Below, one piece after another: positions 51,146 through 60,343 of a stretch of 63,920 nt of DNA. This stretch comes from Duodenibacillus sp964509205. Lineage in GTDB: Bacteria > Pseudomonadota > Gammaproteobacteria > Burkholderiales > Burkholderiaceae_F. The notes beneath the pieces were generated by a model. It had not been told where the DNA came from. It did not search any database and was given only the letters and a program-made list of their open reading frames with translations. Both the position numbers and the translations under genes were made by a program. Within the stretch, counting starts at the first letter, position 1, and the number at the start of each line of letters is the position of its first letter. The stretch is from positions 1 through 63,920 of the forward strand of contig CAZDVW010000010.1 of NCBI GenBank assembly GCA_964509205.1, given 5' to 3'.

Positions 51146-51832
51146 ATGAAAATTCAAGCGGTTTTATTCGATTTGGATGGTACGCTTATTGACACGATCC
51201 CTGACTTGGCATTCGGTCTCAATCAAATGCTTCGCAAATTTGGGAAAGAGCCTCTAAGTGTTGATCAAGTTTCCTCTATGGTTGGACGGGGAGCTCTAGA
51301 TTTGATGGAACGCGTGTTTAAGGCGCGAGGCATCGCAACAAATGAAAAAAATTTAAAAACAGCCGTTAATCAGTATTGTGACATAATGGTTCACAATGGA
51401 TGTTCTCACAGTGCTGTTTTCCCAGGAGTTTTTGATAGTTTGACGAAACTTAAATCCTTGGGGATAAAAACTGCGATTGTGACGAATAAACCGAGAAGCA
51501 TGACGGATGCGGTGGTAAGCGAAAAAGGACTTCTTCAATTTGTCGATTGCGTGGTCGCGGCAGGAGATGTCCCAAGTGTTAAGCCACAACCGGAGATGCT
51601 TTGGTTTGCCTGTGAGAAACTTGGCGTGCTGCCGCAACAGGCTGTAATGGTTGGCGATAGTTCCAATGATGCACTTGCAGCAAAAAATGCCGGTATGCAG
51701 GTCTGCCTCGTGACCACGGGATACAACGGAGAGATGTCGATTTCTCAGTGGGCAAATGAGAATGGGTTCCCGAATGTATTTGACAGCATCACAGCTGTTT
51801 CGGAGTTTGTCCTTAATCTGCAGGCAGATTAA
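51146..51832 (+). CDS. gph: Phosphoglycolate phosphatase
   Basis: This HAD phosphatase of 228 residues removes phosphate from 2-phosphoglycolate arising from DNA 3'-end repair. Motif I is LFDLDGTLIDTIPD, motif II is IVTNKP, and motif IV is MVGDSSNDALAAKNAG. The cap domain lies between about 15 and 85. Gph of betaproteobacteria is about 220-230 long. The end overlaps the convergent hydE by 20 bases. No strong ribosome site is visible; an A-rich stretch precedes the ATG. Confidence 0.88.
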   Translation: MKIQAVLFDLDGTLIDTIPDLAFGLNQMLRKFGKEPLSVDQVSSMVGRGALDLMERVFKARGIATNEKNLKTAVNQYCDIMVHNGCSHSAVFPGVFDSLTKLKSLGIKTAIVTNKPRSMTDAVVSEKGLLQFVDCVVAAGDVPSVKPQPEMLWFACEKLGVLPQQAVMVGDSSNDALAAKNAGMQVCLVTTGYNGEMSISQWANENGFPNVFDSITAVSEFVLNLQAD

Positions 51833-52937
51833 AGCGAGCGCGAAAGCGAACAGAGGATCCGAGACTATTTTTTGCGATCTCTCTTCCGGTTTTTGTTATC
51901 GCCTGCTCAAGTTGGCAAAGGGGAGTTTGCTCTTTCTCTGCATCTGCTTTTTTTCGATACAGCCGATAATTTTTTCTTCCGCGGGAAGGCGTCATATTTG
52001 GCATGAGGACGTTGCACCCTGCGAGGATGCCGAGTACTCGTCCATTGGGAACCAGGGCCTCTAGTGCGGTTGCCGCTGCGATGTTGCAGGTAGGAAACAA
52101 AAGGCGGGTAACGGCGAGCATGTTGAGCGATTGAGTTAACAGTCGGCTCACCGGAAGCGTTTTTTCTCCGATCATGTCGCCACCTTCACTCTCAATGTAT
52201 GGCCCCATGCCGAACATGTCGGCATCAACAGATTGAAATGCGCGAAGGTCTCCAACAAGATCATCAATTGTTTGTCCGGGCAATCCAATCATGACGCCGG
52301 TTCCAATTTGATAGCCAGCATTCCGGAGGTCAGAAAGCGCTAGGTAGCGAGCAAGGAGAGTTTTCTTTCTTCGGTTATTCCCGTGAATTTTTGAAAATAG
52401 CGAAGGATTGCTTGTTTCCAGTCGCAGGAGGTATCGAAGTGCTAGACGATTGCCGCAGGCCTTTGCCCAACGTTCATAGGTCTGAGGAGATTGTTCTCCG
52501 AAAGAGAGAGTCATCCCGCAACCGCTTTTTATTCCCATTGAAAGACTGAGGGAGTGGATAGCCTCAAGAACTTCACAAATAAAATCGACAAATTTGTCGT
52601 CCGAACGTTCGCCGCTCTGCAATGCGATTGAAAGATATCCTGCAGAGAAACTTTTCCTTGCTGCAGTGAGAATTTCATCAATAGAGAGCGTGTACCGAGG
52701 AAGGGAGAAATTGTGTTTTCGGATCCCGCAGTATCGGCAATCGTATGTACAAAGATTGCTGACTTCAATCAGTCCACGCATGTAGATGCGATTGCCAAGG
52801 ATTTTTTCTGTTCGGGAAAACGCCTCTGAATAAAGGGCTTCACATTCTTCTTTGTTCTCAAGCGAAAGTAACAAAGCGAGCTCTTTGTCCGTGAACTGCG
52901 TTTTCGAAAGAAGTGCGCTCAGTGCGTTGGATTTCAT
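51813..52937 (-). CDS. hydE: [FeFe]-hydrogenase maturase HydE (radical SAM)
   Basis: HydE acts on the organometallic precursor made by HydG during assembly of the H-cluster 2Fe subunit. The radical SAM cluster ligands are Cys63, Cys67 and Cys70 in NLCTYDCRYCGIRKHN. MRGLIEVSN before it and GCGMTLSFGEQSPQTYERW, IGTGVMIGLPGQT, DMFGMGPYIESEGGDM after it match HydE. The length is 374 residues. The start is ATG at 52937, four bases after the hydF stop; a longer frame into hydF adds 36 non-family residues. It is the last gene of the fadD-like/hemN-like/hydF/hydE run. HydG and HydA are not in the window, so the target enzyme must be elsewhere if it exists. Confidence 0.9.
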   Translation of the reverse strand: MKSNALSALLSKTQFTDKELALLLSLENKEECEALYSEAFSRTEKILGNRIYMRGLIEVSNLCTYDCRYCGIRKHNFSLPRYTLSIDEILTAARKSFSAGYLSIALQSGERSDDKFVDFICEVLEAIHSLSLSMGIKSGCGMTLSFGEQSPQTYERWAKACGNRLALRYLLRLETSNPSLFSKIHGNNRRKKTLLARYLALSDLRNAGYQIGTGVMIGLPGQTIDDLVGDLRAFQSVDADMFGMGPYIESEGGDMIGEKTLPVSRLLTQSLNMLAVTRLLFPTCNIAAATALEALVPNGRVLGILAGCNVLMPNMTPSRGRKNYRLYRKKADAEKEQTPLCQLEQAITKTGREIAKNSLGSSVRFRARFNLPAD

Positions 52938-52941
52938 GAAA

Positions 52942-54210
52942 CTACTCAGAAGTAAGGCGTTGTAGCTCTTCTTTATAGGCGCGGAGAGCGTGCGGGTGTA
53001 ATTCAAGTACTCGTTCAAGTACTCCTTGCAGATAACTAATGGCAAGGCCGTAGTTTGTCATGGGAACATTTTGCCGACAGGCCACAGAAAGTCTGCCGAG
53101 CATATGCCTTCTTGTCATGACGCAACCGCCACATTGGATGATGACGCTGTAAGGACTAATGTCTTCAGGAAAATCTTTTCCGACAGAGATATCGGTCGTG
53201 AGACTTGCACCTGTCTTTTCAGCGAGCCAACGAGGGATTTTTTTTCGCCCTATATCATCAGGCTGAGGGTGGTGAGAGCATGTCTCGCAAATTAAGATCT
53301 TGTCCCCATTTTTTAGAAAATTGAGATGCGCTGTTCCGCGTGCAAGACTTATTAAGTCGGATTTCATCGCCGACATTTCAATGGAGAATGTCGTAACGGG
53401 GATCGAAGGCGGAACAGCAGAGACAACTTTGCGAACAATCTGACTGTCTGTGATGACAAAAGAGGGGGGCTTTTTAGTCTCAGAAAGAGCCTGAACAAGC
53501 TCGTTTTCTCGAACGACAAGGCATTTTGCATCTTTGTCTAAGATGGCACGAATCGCTTGAACTTGAGGAAGAATTAGTCGACCCTTTGGCGCGCCTGTGT
53601 CAATAGGGACAACAAGAAAAACGGTGTCGCCAGAATGGACTAACTCAGCGAGAAATTCTGGTTCTGGCTCTCGCTGTTCAGATAAAACAGAAATCATCAG
53701 AGACCGCAAAGAGTCGATGCCGAAACCTGTTTTGGCAGAAACAAGGACATATGGAATCAGCAGCGAGGAAAGTTCTTTTTGAAAACTTTCTGAAACTTGT
53801 GTCTCATCGGTCTTGTTCAGTACAAGAATGCAGGGAAGTTTTTGTTCCTTTGCTTGTTGAATCAGCGACTCTTCAGTTTTTCCAAAACTATCAGCTGTCG
53901 TAACGATCAGAGTCAGATCCATCCAGGAAAAAAGCAAACGAGAGCGAGCGGCTCTTTTTTCTCCGAGTAAACCAGTGTCATCGAGTCCTGCAGTATCGAT
54001 GAAAACGACGGGGCCGAGCGGAGAAAGTTCGGCCGCTTTTTCAACAGAATCGGTTGTTGTACCGGCGACGTCACTAACGATGGAGATGTTCTGATGAACA
54101 AGGGCGTTCATAAGAGAGGACTTTCCGGCATTTCTTTTGCCGAAAAGTCCAATATGTAATCGAAGCCCTTTCGGAGTTTCAGAGAGAGGGTTAATTCTCA
54201 ACGGAGTCAT
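52942..54210 (-). CDS. hydF: [FeFe]-hydrogenase maturase HydF (GTPase scaffold)
   Basis: HydF is the scaffold/carrier GTPase that delivers the 2Fe precursor to HydA. The Era/MnmE-like GTPase domain has GLFGKRNAGKSS (21-32), DVAGTTTD (48-55), DTAGLDD (72-78) and NKTD (132-135). The C-terminal [4Fe-4S] site shows Cys311-x-His313 in CSHHPQPDDIGR, then Cys360 and Cys363 in QCGGCV. The family motif is CxHx(44-53)HCxxC, so the His before the CxxC pair is Gln here. Its 422 residues fit the family. It starts 30 bases after the HemN-like gene without a strong ribosome site. Confidence 0.92.
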   Translation of the reverse strand: MTPLRINPLSETPKGLRLHIGLFGKRNAGKSSLMNALVHQNISIVSDVAGTTTDSVEKAAELSPLGPVVFIDTAGLDDTGLLGEKRAARSRLLFSWMDLTLIVTTADSFGKTEESLIQQAKEQKLPCILVLNKTDETQVSESFQKELSSLLIPYVLVSAKTGFGIDSLRSLMISVLSEQREPEPEFLAELVHSGDTVFLVVPIDTGAPKGRLILPQVQAIRAILDKDAKCLVVRENELVQALSETKKPPSFVITDSQIVRKVVSAVPPSIPVTTFSIEMSAMKSDLISLARGTAHLNFLKNGDKILICETCSHHPQPDDIGRKKIPRWLAEKTGASLTTDISVGKDFPEDISPYSVIIQCGGCVMTRRHMLGRLSVACRQNVPMTNYGLAISYLQGVLERVLELHPHALRAYKEELQRLTSE

Positions 54211-54240
54211 AGCACGGCAAAAAAGGCAAACTCAAAGGTG

Positions 54241-55554
54241 TTACATGTCGCATTCTTTCAGTGGCTTGCGTAATTCGGCCCTTACGTTATCCATTCCTGA
54301 ATAGAAGGCTTTCATCATTACAAGTCCGAGGAATTTTCCTTTTTCTGTAACAATGAGATGGTCGCTGTCGGCAGGATCGTTTTTAATGGCGCCGATGAGT
54401 TTTAAAGCAAGCATCTCTTTGATAAGAGCGGTATCAAGATTCGTGTGATAAACGTCTCGGAAATACCTTCGGGAAAGCCTTCCTGAGAAGATACCTAGCA
54501 TGAGTCTGTATTGCAAAACAGCATGCTTATCAAAGTCCCGCTGTCGTTCAATGCCTGTTTTCCCTGCGGCAATTCTTTCGTTGTATCTCCTTAGACTGAA
54601 AGTATTGACGTAGAGTTTGTTGTTGAGAAAACTAAATGCACCGGACCCCACGCCAAGATACTCGTCATTGTCGACCACATATTCGTCAATGCCTTCATCA
54701 TGAGTGCGTCCGAATGTCCAACTTGTGAGTTGCCGGTAGCGGGAGCCAAGCGTATTCATAATAACGCGATACTGATCCGCAAGTTCATCGCCTTTTGCGG
54801 CGATGGAACCCTTGACACTCTTTTTTGTCTGACTCGTGACCATCAGAGGATATGTCGTGATTTGCCTCGGATTCAATTGCATGAGCAAATCCATGTCCCT
54901 TTCCAACATAGGGAGACTTTGTCCACGAAAACCGAAAATCATGTCGATGTTCGTTGTCGGAAAGAGTTCCAAAGCTTCTTTAAGCCGCTCGTAAATAAGT
55001 GCTCCGGACCCAAACTTGTCATACCTTTCTGTGAGCTTAAGGATAGAGTCATCAAAGCTTTGTACGCCGATGCTCATACGGTCGACGAGCCCCTTAAGAC
55101 GTTTAAATGTGGGACTGGCGATCTGCAGCGGATCTGTTTCGCAAGATATTTCTTTGAGACTGGGAAACAGAGTTCTTGCGAGCTCAAGGGTTTTAATCAG
55201 TTCATCCTCAAGGATTGTTGTGGTTCCGCCTCCGACATAAAGGCCCGTAAAGTCGTACCCGAGAGCCTTCACATAGTTCATTTCTTTTCGAAGATTTTCA
55301 AAATAGAGACGAGCTGTGTGTTCCTTGAAAAGAAATCGGTGAAAAGTACAGTACGAGCACAGTGTCTTGCAGAAAGGCACGTGCATATACATCATGTACT
55401 TGTGGCCGTCGATTGGAGCGGGAGGGTGGTCAAGAATAATGGGATCGCATGTGAGGTAGCGAGTCGTGTAAAAATTCATGACCTGATCCGCTAATCGGAT
55501 CGCCCAATTTGGAAGGAGTTCTCCAAGTTTTTTTTCAGCGGTTGCCGTAACCAT
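54241..55554 (-). CDS. HemN/HemW-like radical SAM protein
   Basis: This 437-residue radical SAM protein is annotated in its family as coproporphyrinogen III oxidase-like. The cluster Cys are 62, 66 and 69 in FCKTLCSYCTFHRF. GLYVGGGTTTILEDEL, ISCETDPLQI, RMSIGVQSFDDSILKL and NIDMIFGFRGQS are typical of the HemN/HemW group. True HemN has a FxxCG motif after the cluster and a longer tail; here the third Cys is followed by TF, so haem synthesis is doubtful and HemW-like haem-binding or another chemistry is possible. It lies 8 bases after the acyl-CoA ligase gene and directly before hydF. Confidence 0.8.
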   Translation of the reverse strand: MVTATAEKKLGELLPNWAIRLADQVMNFYTTRYLTCDPIILDHPPAPIDGHKYMMYMHVPFCKTLCSYCTFHRFLFKEHTARLYFENLRKEMNYVKALGYDFTGLYVGGGTTTILEDELIKTLELARTLFPSLKEISCETDPLQIASPTFKRLKGLVDRMSIGVQSFDDSILKLTERYDKFGSGALIYERLKEALELFPTTNIDMIFGFRGQSLPMLERDMDLLMQLNPRQITTYPLMVTSQTKKSVKGSIAAKGDELADQYRVIMNTLGSRYRQLTSWTFGRTHDEGIDEYVVDNDEYLGVGSGAFSFLNNKLYVNTFSLRRYNERIAAGKTGIERQRDFDKHAVLQYRLMLGIFSGRLSRRYFRDVYHTNLDTALIKEMLALKLIGAIKNDPADSDHLIVTEKGKFLGLVMMKAFYSGMDNVRAELRKPLKECDM

Positions 55555-55562
55555 AAAGAAAC

Positions 55563-57425
55563 CTATTTGTGAATGGCGTACATTGCGTCAATTTCTTGTT
55601 GGAACTTTTTATACAAGGGACCCCGTTTAATTTTCAGTGTCGGTGTAAGGAGACCATTCTCAACGGACCAGGGTTCGAAAGAAAGGATAACATTGCGCGG
55701 CAAAGCATAGTGAGGGAACCCGGCAGCCGCAATTTTCGCTCGACGAATGACGGCGGCTCGAATGGCAGTTTGTTTGTAGGCTTCCGGATCGGAAGGATCA
55801 ATGTTGTATTGTTTTGCGAAAACGGCCCATTCCTTTTCATTCACAACTGCGAGGAATGTGATGTAGGGACGGTCTTCGCCGATTACGCAGGTTTGCGTGA
55901 ATAAGGGATCGACTTCTAAGGCGTTTTCAAGATCCACAGGAGGGATTTTTTCGCCGGTACTCGTGACAATAATCTCCTTAATCCTGCCCCGAATCTTCAA
56001 TTGGCCGTTTTGGTCAACTTCCCCGATATCTCCAGTACACAACCAGCCATCACGAATGATCTGTTTAGTTTCTTCGGGGCGATGCCAGTATCCGCGCATG
56101 ACGCTTGGCGAGCGAACTTGGATTTCCTTTGTGTCGGGGTCAAGTCGCAGTTTGACCTCGGGAATAGGCTCTCCGACTGTTCTCGGGTCATTGAGTCGCT
56201 TCGTGTTGACGGAGATGACGGGAGAACATTCGGTCATTCCATAGCCTTGGACGATGTGGAGTCCTAATCCGCAGAACATGCGCGCTACAGGCAGACTCAA
56301 TGCGGCGCCCCCTGCAATGGCAAGTTCAAGGCGACCACCGAAGGCGCCGAGTATCTTAGGTGCGATGATTTTCTTGAGTAGCGGGCTAACGATCCGATCA
56401 AAAGGCGAAAAAAAGGAGAAAGGGACAGGCATCTTGTTGTCCCTGCAATGGTTTCTCCAGCCCGCAGCAATGCAGGCATTAAATAAGAAACGAGAAATAG
56501 CAGGGGCGTGCTGAACAGACTCCGATATTTTCGAATAAACGCGCTCGTAAATTCGAGGAACCGAAATCAACATGTTCGGTCGAATGATTTTTAGATCGTC
56601 GCTGAGCAGCGCAATTGATCGGTTAAATGAAACTGTCAGCGCAAGACCGAGCGGCAAATAGTAACCAGCGGTGCGCTCGAAGGTATGCGATAACGGCAAA
56701 AATGAAAGCAGTTGAAAGTCTGGCCTGAGGACATCAGAAACAATTGTTGAAGCCGAATCAATTACGTTAGAGACAATATTGGTGTGCGTCAACATTACCC
56801 CTTTGGGGTTTCCTGTTGTTCCCGATGTGTACACAATGGCGGCCAGATCATCGGGTTTTGGCCCCTCCGGCAGGTTGTCCTCGGAAACAGACGAGGCACG
56901 AGAAAGCCAATCGGCGAGCCCTAGGACCTCAATGCCGTCAGAAGAGGTTTGCGGGGTGGGATCGTCCGTCAGGATAACAGTCTTTAAAGCAGGAAGAGGG
57001 ATGCCGGTTCGTTGGATAGCCTCCCAGCGGTCCAGTTTATTTGTAACGAAGCAAGAGGCTTCGCTGTCACTCAAAATGTAAGCGGAGGATTTGGGTGTGT
57101 CGATGGCATGCATCGGGACAGGAGTGAGTGCATTGGCAAGAGCACTTTGATCAATCAAAACAGCATTGACCGAGTTTCCAAGGAGAATGCCGATTCGGCT
57201 GCCGCGAGGAATGCCCGTTGTAGCAAGAGCTTTCCTCCAAAGGAGGATATTTTTATCCAGCCATGCATAAGAGTAGTCTACCCACTTGTTGTCCGCGCGG
57301 TCGAATTGACGAAGCGCAATCTTCTCTGGAAACTGTTTGGCTCGTAAGGGAATGAAATCGGACAGAACGTGACAGTTTTGCTTGAGTTCAGAAAGCAAAG
57401 AAACACAGGAAATGGAATCTGCCAT
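55563..57425 (-). CDS. Long-chain acyl-CoA ligase (AMP-forming)
   Basis: This ANL-superfamily ligase of 620 residues adenylates a fatty acid and joins it to coenzyme A. The AMP signature TSGTTGNPKGVMLTH is at 200-214. GYGMTECSPVISVN, the hinge region DGWLCTGDIGEVDQNGQL and the C-terminal GRIKEIIVTSTGEKIPP follow in order. It is of the FAA1/long-chain group by length and by LSHTFERTAGYYLP. No signal peptide or membrane helix is seen. It is the first gene of the run ending with hydE, separated from slt by a likely terminator. Why an acyl-CoA ligase is with hydrogenase maturases is not evident. Confidence 0.88.
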   Translation of the reverse strand: MADSISCVSLLSELKQNCHVLSDFIPLRAKQFPEKIALRQFDRADNKWVDYSYAWLDKNILLWRKALATTGIPRGSRIGILLGNSVNAVLIDQSALANALTPVPMHAIDTPKSSAYILSDSEASCFVTNKLDRWEAIQRTGIPLPALKTVILTDDPTPQTSSDGIEVLGLADWLSRASSVSEDNLPEGPKPDDLAAIVYTSGTTGNPKGVMLTHTNIVSNVIDSASTIVSDVLRPDFQLLSFLPLSHTFERTAGYYLPLGLALTVSFNRSIALLSDDLKIIRPNMLISVPRIYERVYSKISESVQHAPAISRFLFNACIAAGWRNHCRDNKMPVPFSFFSPFDRIVSPLLKKIIAPKILGAFGGRLELAIAGGAALSLPVARMFCGLGLHIVQGYGMTECSPVISVNTKRLNDPRTVGEPIPEVKLRLDPDTKEIQVRSPSVMRGYWHRPEETKQIIRDGWLCTGDIGEVDQNGQLKIRGRIKEIIVTSTGEKIPPVDLENALEVDPLFTQTCVIGEDRPYITFLAVVNEKEWAVFAKQYNIDPSDPEAYKQTAIRAAVIRRAKIAAAGFPHYALPRNVILSFEPWSVENGLLTPTLKIKRGPLYKKFQQEIDAMYAIHK

Positions 57426-57431
57426 AGCAAC

Positions 57432-57465
57432 AAAAAAAGAGAGCAGTCCCCAGTTTTATAGGGAC
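57432..57465 (-). terminator. Probable slt terminator
   Basis: Read leftward, GTCCC-loop-GGGAC (57446-57465) is followed by TGCTCTC and T7 (57432-57438). It lies after slt and directly before the acyl-CoA ligase start. As it ends inside the ribosome-binding zone of the next gene, it may also affect that gene. The 129-base gap holds nothing else distinct. Confidence 0.5.
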
Positions 57466-57554
57466 AAATTAAGGTTCTGGGAAAAAATTTAATTTGAGGT
57501 TGCAGTGTACAGCGAAAAAAAAGTTTTTGAATCAGAAAAAAAGATGAGGTCCTG

Positions 57555-59708
57555 TTAAGGAAGTGCTGTTGATGTCAAGGGTTTTGGGCGGATCTTTCCA
57601 AGAATATCTGTCAGGCGTTTTTGATCATGGCTGCCGAACGTATATTGGGCAATGTTTGCCGTTACGTGTTTGACGTATTCACGTGTTTCTGTAAAGGGAA
57701 TCGTTTCCGCAAAAACAGCACCATCCACGATCCTTGGCAGGCGAGATTGCCAAAGTTGTGCGCGGCTTGGTCCTGCGTTGTAACTTGCACAACTCAGGGG
57801 AACGGAGTTTCCGAAATTATCACTTACCAGTTTGAGGTACTGCGAACCAATGACGAGATTCGTGTCTAATTTCGTGAGATGCCCGTCCTTGTAGTTTTTG
57901 AGCGCCATTTTTTTTGCAACCCAACGAGCGGTGCGAGGCATAACTTGCATTAAACCTAAGGCACCAACAGAGCTTTTTGCGTTAGCAATGAAACGGGATT
58001 CTTGTCGAATAAGACCGAAAAGCCAACTGTCAGGAAGCCCTGCTTGGCTAGCCGCATTCTTGACGGCTTGTTCATGAGCTCGCGGATATAAAAGACTACG
58101 AACAAGTACTCCTGTACTGGCCGCAGTATTGATTGCTCTGTGAGTAAGGCCAAGGTTCATTGCATACTGAGCTAGTTCCAGTCTTTCTCTCTTTTTTAGA
58201 TTTTTCATTGCCCAGGACCATTCCCTGTTCCCTTCATAGTACAAATCAAGGTCATAAAAGTGAACGGCGCGTTGCAGGTTTGGATTGGCGGAGAAGGCCT
58301 CTTCTTTTTCTTTCGAAAGAGGAGGAGTCAATTCTTTGAGGCCGGCTTCATAAGGAAGACGGAGTGCATCACGAGCTAGCAAACCGTAAAAAGAGTGATC
58401 TGAGAGAAGTTTTTGGTAAAACTGTTTGGCTTGCGTCTTTTTTCCTGTCGCTTCCAGAGCTCTTGCTCGCCAATATATCCACGCAGAGTGCTTTGCTTGA
58501 GAGGTAGGGAGTTTCTGAATGCTGTTGAGAACGCCTTTCCAGTCGAGAGTCCGAAGATAAGAACGCACTTGCCAAGCAAGGACGAGATCTTGATTGACAA
58601 GCAAAGGATTGTAAGCAAGCTTACTTCCGGCCTGGCGGTAGTATTTGGGAGCTTTGGGATCATGATTTAGTGCGGCTTGACAGGCAATTCGCCCCCAGAC
58701 AAGCGATTTCGTTTGAACGTCAAGTCGCTTGGACGCTATAAGAGCAATGCGTGCGGCTATTTCATTTTCTGAACTGGCGAGCCTTAACGCAACGACCGCC
58801 AACAGCCGCGGAGATGTGCGCGCAAGTTTCTTCTTGTTGTTTTTATACCAGCGCAGAGGATTGGAGATTGCCTCTTTCATGGCAGAGGTGTTCCCAATAA
58901 CTTTGGCTGAAGCGGAATTTAAAAATTCGGAGGCAAGATCGAAGCGATTTTTTTGCAAAAGAACTAAAAGGAAACTCCAACCCCATTTGGGCTCTTTTGA
59001 GAGTACTTCGGCAACAAGTTTCCTGCAAGCGATGTCTTGTAGATTTTTTGCAGAAGTCAACTCCTTTTTTGCGGCATTTAGCTTGTTCGGAGACGGATCA
59101 TGTTTCAAATCCATTAATGCGCGAAAGCACCGCATGTCCGGTTCGTTTTTTTGCCAGGACAATTGCTTCCAAAGTTTCTCAAACACAGGAGAATTCCCAG
59201 AAAGAGCAGCGTTTCGAGCTAATTCCCCTCGCGCTCTTTCACCTAGGTAGTCGTTGGCATGATTTGCAATAAAAAGTTGCATGTTTGAGACGGCAGACGC
59301 ATCATCCGGGTTGTCTTGTAGTTTTAGCAAAAGTTGCCAAAATTCGACATAACCGGACAGGGGATGCCCCTTTGTTTGACTTGAAAGCTCTTCGAGTGCT
59401 TGCAAGTGCTTTTTTTGGAAGGCTGTTCGTGCAGACAGAAAAGCACTGTCAGCTAAAAGGGTCTGGTGAGTTGCTGTTCCGAGAAGTCGGGAGGGTTCTG
59501 TTTCCTGCAATGCATCTTCGGATTCAACCGATAGGATGGATTCGTCAGTAATATCCGTAGACGAATTCAAAGTAGGGCGTGATTGTTGCCGTTCCAACGC
59601 TTCCAGTCTAGCGGGGGTATTTTCAAGCGGTGATGCACAGGCGACGTTTCTGAAAAGAACGAGAGCAAACAAGCAACCCCAGGAAAGACAAAGAAAGAAA
59701 CGGGACAT
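57555..59708 (-). CDS. slt: Soluble lytic murein transglycosylase
   Basis: This periplasmic enzyme cleaves the MurNAc-GlcNAc bond and forms anhydro-muropeptides for recycling (see the AmpG-like gene in this window). A signal peptide ends near NVACASP. Long alpha-helical TPR-like repeats form the superhelical U domain (about 90-520). The C-terminal GH23 domain has the catalytic Glu in LIRQESRFIANAKSSVGALGLMQ, broken here for length only, followed by MPRTARWVAKK and CASYNAGPSRAQLWQ. The length of 717 is slightly above E. coli Slt70 (645). It is divergent from 5-FCL. Confidence 0.9.
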   Translation of the reverse strand: MSRFFLCLSWGCLFALVLFRNVACASPLENTPARLEALERQQSRPTLNSSTDITDESILSVESEDALQETEPSRLLGTATHQTLLADSAFLSARTAFQKKHLQALEELSSQTKGHPLSGYVEFWQLLLKLQDNPDDASAVSNMQLFIANHANDYLGERARGELARNAALSGNSPVFEKLWKQLSWQKNEPDMRCFRALMDLKHDPSPNKLNAAKKELTSAKNLQDIACRKLVAEVLSKEPKWGWSFLLVLLQKNRFDLASEFLNSASAKVIGNTSAMKEAISNPLRWYKNNKKKLARTSPRLLAVVALRLASSENEIAARIALIASKRLDVQTKSLVWGRIACQAALNHDPKAPKYYRQAGSKLAYNPLLVNQDLVLAWQVRSYLRTLDWKGVLNSIQKLPTSQAKHSAWIYWRARALEATGKKTQAKQFYQKLLSDHSFYGLLARDALRLPYEAGLKELTPPLSKEKEEAFSANPNLQRAVHFYDLDLYYEGNREWSWAMKNLKKRERLELAQYAMNLGLTHRAINTAASTGVLVRSLLYPRAHEQAVKNAASQAGLPDSWLFGLIRQESRFIANAKSSVGALGLMQVMPRTARWVAKKMALKNYKDGHLTKLDTNLVIGSQYLKLVSDNFGNSVPLSCASYNAGPSRAQLWQSRLPRIVDGAVFAETIPFTETREYVKHVTANIAQYTFGSHDQKRLTDILGKIRPKPLTSTALP

Positions 59709-59745
59709 GGAAGAATACTAACAAGGTAATTATGAGTATGCGGAT

Positions 59746-60327
59746 ATGATAACAGCGTCAGAAAAAAAAGAATTTCGAAAGCTGTATTTGTTACGGCGGG
59801 AACAAGTGGCGCAACGGCATCCCGAATATCAAGAGAGGCTTAATGCGGCTATTTTTGATTGGTTGAAAAAGGAAAAAATTACGTCCATTGGTTTTTATTG
59901 GCCTTTCCGCGCAGAACCAGACATTTCGTCGGCGATTAGAGCGTGGCTTGGCGCAGATGCCGTGCGCAGGGCGTCTTTGCCGGTGATCGAAGATAAAATC
60001 CGAGGGACAATGCACTATGCCGTGTGGAAGCCGGAAAGCGTTATGCGAGTAGGGGCGTTTGGAATTGCGATTCCGCAGGACGATGTTCGGGTAGTGCCAG
60101 AAATCTTATTTTTGCCATGTATCGCTTTTAGCAGGAAAGGGGTTCGACTGGGATCTGGTGCGGGATTCTTTGATCGGTATTTGGCATACCGAAATCGTGA
60201 TGCGATTCCGCCTGTGACGGTGGCAGTTTCTTTTGAGTCGTTGCAGTGCAACGAACTTGCCGCAGAACCGCACGATATCTTGTTTGATTGGATTGCGACG
60301 GAAGCCGGAGTGCGTAGGGTTGGATGA
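59746..60327 (+). CDS. 5-formyltetrahydrofolate cyclo-ligase
   Basis: 5-FCL converts 5-formyl-THF to 5,10-methenyl-THF with ATP. The 193 residues fit the family. Seen are LYLLRREQVAQRH-like start, GFYWPFRAEPDI, FLPCIAFSRKGVRLGSGAGFFDRYLA (the family glycine-rich ATP site, usually GxGGGYYDR) and a C-terminal EPHDILFDWIATE. The start codon is 37 bases from the divergent slt start, so no room exists for a 6S RNA gene upstream, in contrast to E. coli. aroK follows after 16 bases. Confidence 0.88.
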   Translation: MITASEKKEFRKLYLLRREQVAQRHPEYQERLNAAIFDWLKKEKITSIGFYWPFRAEPDISSAIRAWLGADAVRRASLPVIEDKIRGTMHYAVWKPESVMRVGAFGIAIPQDDVRVVPEILFLPCIAFSRKGVRLGSGAGFFDRYLAYRNRDAIPPVTVAVSFESLQCNELAAEPHDILFDWIATEAGVRRVG

Positions 60328-60343
60328 TTTTATTGAAGGCGAA

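Noticed and set aside
52938..53045. Upstream extension of hydE into hydF
   Set aside because: The extra 36 residues do not resemble HydE, and the ATG at 52937 four bases after the hydF stop is the natural coupled start.
54700..55494. 264-codon frame on the plus strand opposite the HemN-like gene
   Set aside because: It is fully antisense to an intact, recognisable radical SAM gene and has a Cys/His-rich composition without family resemblance.
59709..59745. 6S RNA gene next to 5-FCL, as in E. coli
   Set aside because: Only 37 bases separate 5-FCL from the divergent slt gene, too little for a 6S RNA.
60233..60343. Upstream start of aroK inside the 5-FCL gene
   Set aside because: The added 37 residues are out-of-frame 5-FCL sequence, and ATG 60344 has a ribosome site and gives a normal N-terminus.
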